Source of the DNA: Serratia fonticola
GTDB lineage: Bacteria > Pseudomonadota > Gammaproteobacteria > Enterobacterales > Enterobacteriaceae
NCBI RefSeq assembly: GCF_001006005.1
Contig: NZ_CP011254.1
Coordinates: forward strand, 4,340,001 to 4,404,000
Direction: 5' to 3'
DNA: 64,000 nt
Positions 63,862 through 64,000 of the stretch are shown piece by piece (positions within the stretch are counted from its first letter, which is position 1; the number at the start of each line of letters is the position of its first letter). The notes beneath the pieces were generated by a model. That model saw only the letters and a program-made list of their open reading frames with translations. It had not been told where the DNA came from and made no database searches. The translations under genes were made by a program, and so were the position numbers.

Positions 63862-64000
63862 GTGAGGACGGTAAGTTTAACTTTTATTCTTTTAGGAACG
63901 GTTCTTTTATCAGGTTGCACATATGATGTAACAGGTAAAGGTTGGGATCTTCATAGGTTTGAATGCCCTAATATAACTGAAAATGTGAAGCGTGATACGG
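63862..64000 (+). CDS. Truncated predicted lipoprotein (3' end outside window)
   Basis: A GTG at 63862, with GGAG eight bases upstream, opens a frame that runs to the end of the window (46 codons seen). It begins MRTVSLTFILLGTVLLSGC, a lipoprotein signal with lipobox LSGC and lipidated Cys19, followed by TYDVTGKGWDLHRFECPNIT. An in-frame ATG at 63829 would add 11 codons but has a poor ribosome site. Codon use is AT-rich, unlike icd. I do not recognise the family. Confidence 0.68.
   Translation, partial: MRTVSLTFILLGTVLLSGCTYDVTGKGWDLHRFECPNITENVKRDT

Overview
The window is a chromosomal segment from an enterobacterium of the Serratia / Yersiniaceae type. The backbone follows the gene order near minute 24-26 of Escherichia coli K-12: mltG-tmk-holB-ycfH-ptsG, hinT-ycfL-lpoB-thiK-nagZ-ycfP-ndh-ycfJ, mfd, lolCDE-nagK-cobB, potABCD, pepT, roxA, phoPQ, purB-hflD-mnmA-nudJ-rluE, icd. 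Base composition, an ERIC element, protein divergence from E. coli and the dispersed palindromic repeats point to Serratia or a close relative; the genus is an inference. I saw no rRNA, tRNA, CRISPR array, insertion sequence or transposase.

The backbone is interrupted in several places. (1) Between ptsG and hinT (about 5.05-8.8 kb): an AT-rich orphan membrane protein, two tandem near-identical hok/mok/sok type I toxin-antitoxin loci, a GNAT acetyltransferase, and a divergent SDR oxidoreductase / HxlR regulator pair. (2) Between mfd and lolC: a PLP-dependent hydroxyaspartate/serine dehydratase-like enzyme. (3) Between phoP and purB (about 34.65-57.4 kb): a roughly 22.7 kb catabolic block. It holds yegTUV-yegW (nucleoside-type transporter, ADP-ribosylglycohydrolase, PfkB kinase, GntR regulator), a three-subunit gluconate 2-dehydrogenase-type periplasmic enzyme, a GNAT acetyltransferase, the whole ebg system (ygjI-ebgC-ebgA and ebgR) and, back to back with it, a complete lacI-lacZYA operon. 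(4) After icd: an AT-rich stretch with a truncated lipoprotein gene running off the window end.

Regulation can be read in many places. ptsG has CRP and Mlc-like sites and a conserved SgrS pairing site over its ribosome binding site. ndh has an FNR box and a TTG start. phoP has two PhoP boxes, one placed 12 bp upstream of a GATAAT -10. lac keeps O1 and, exactly 401 bp away inside lacZ, O2. The ebgA upstream region has two 9-5-9 palindromes that fit EbgR operators. yegT is preceded by three helically phased 11-bp direct repeats.

The genes suggest a cell that imports lactose (LacY), cleaves beta-galactosides by two separate enzymes (LacZ, EbgAC), takes up glucose (PtsG), may oxidise sugar acids in the periplasm, and imports polyamines (PotABCD). 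The strongest items for follow-up are the tandem hok/sok pair, whose second copy has lost the in-frame mok start, and the mirror-image ebg/lac galactoside block. I found no clearly new defence or biosynthetic system.
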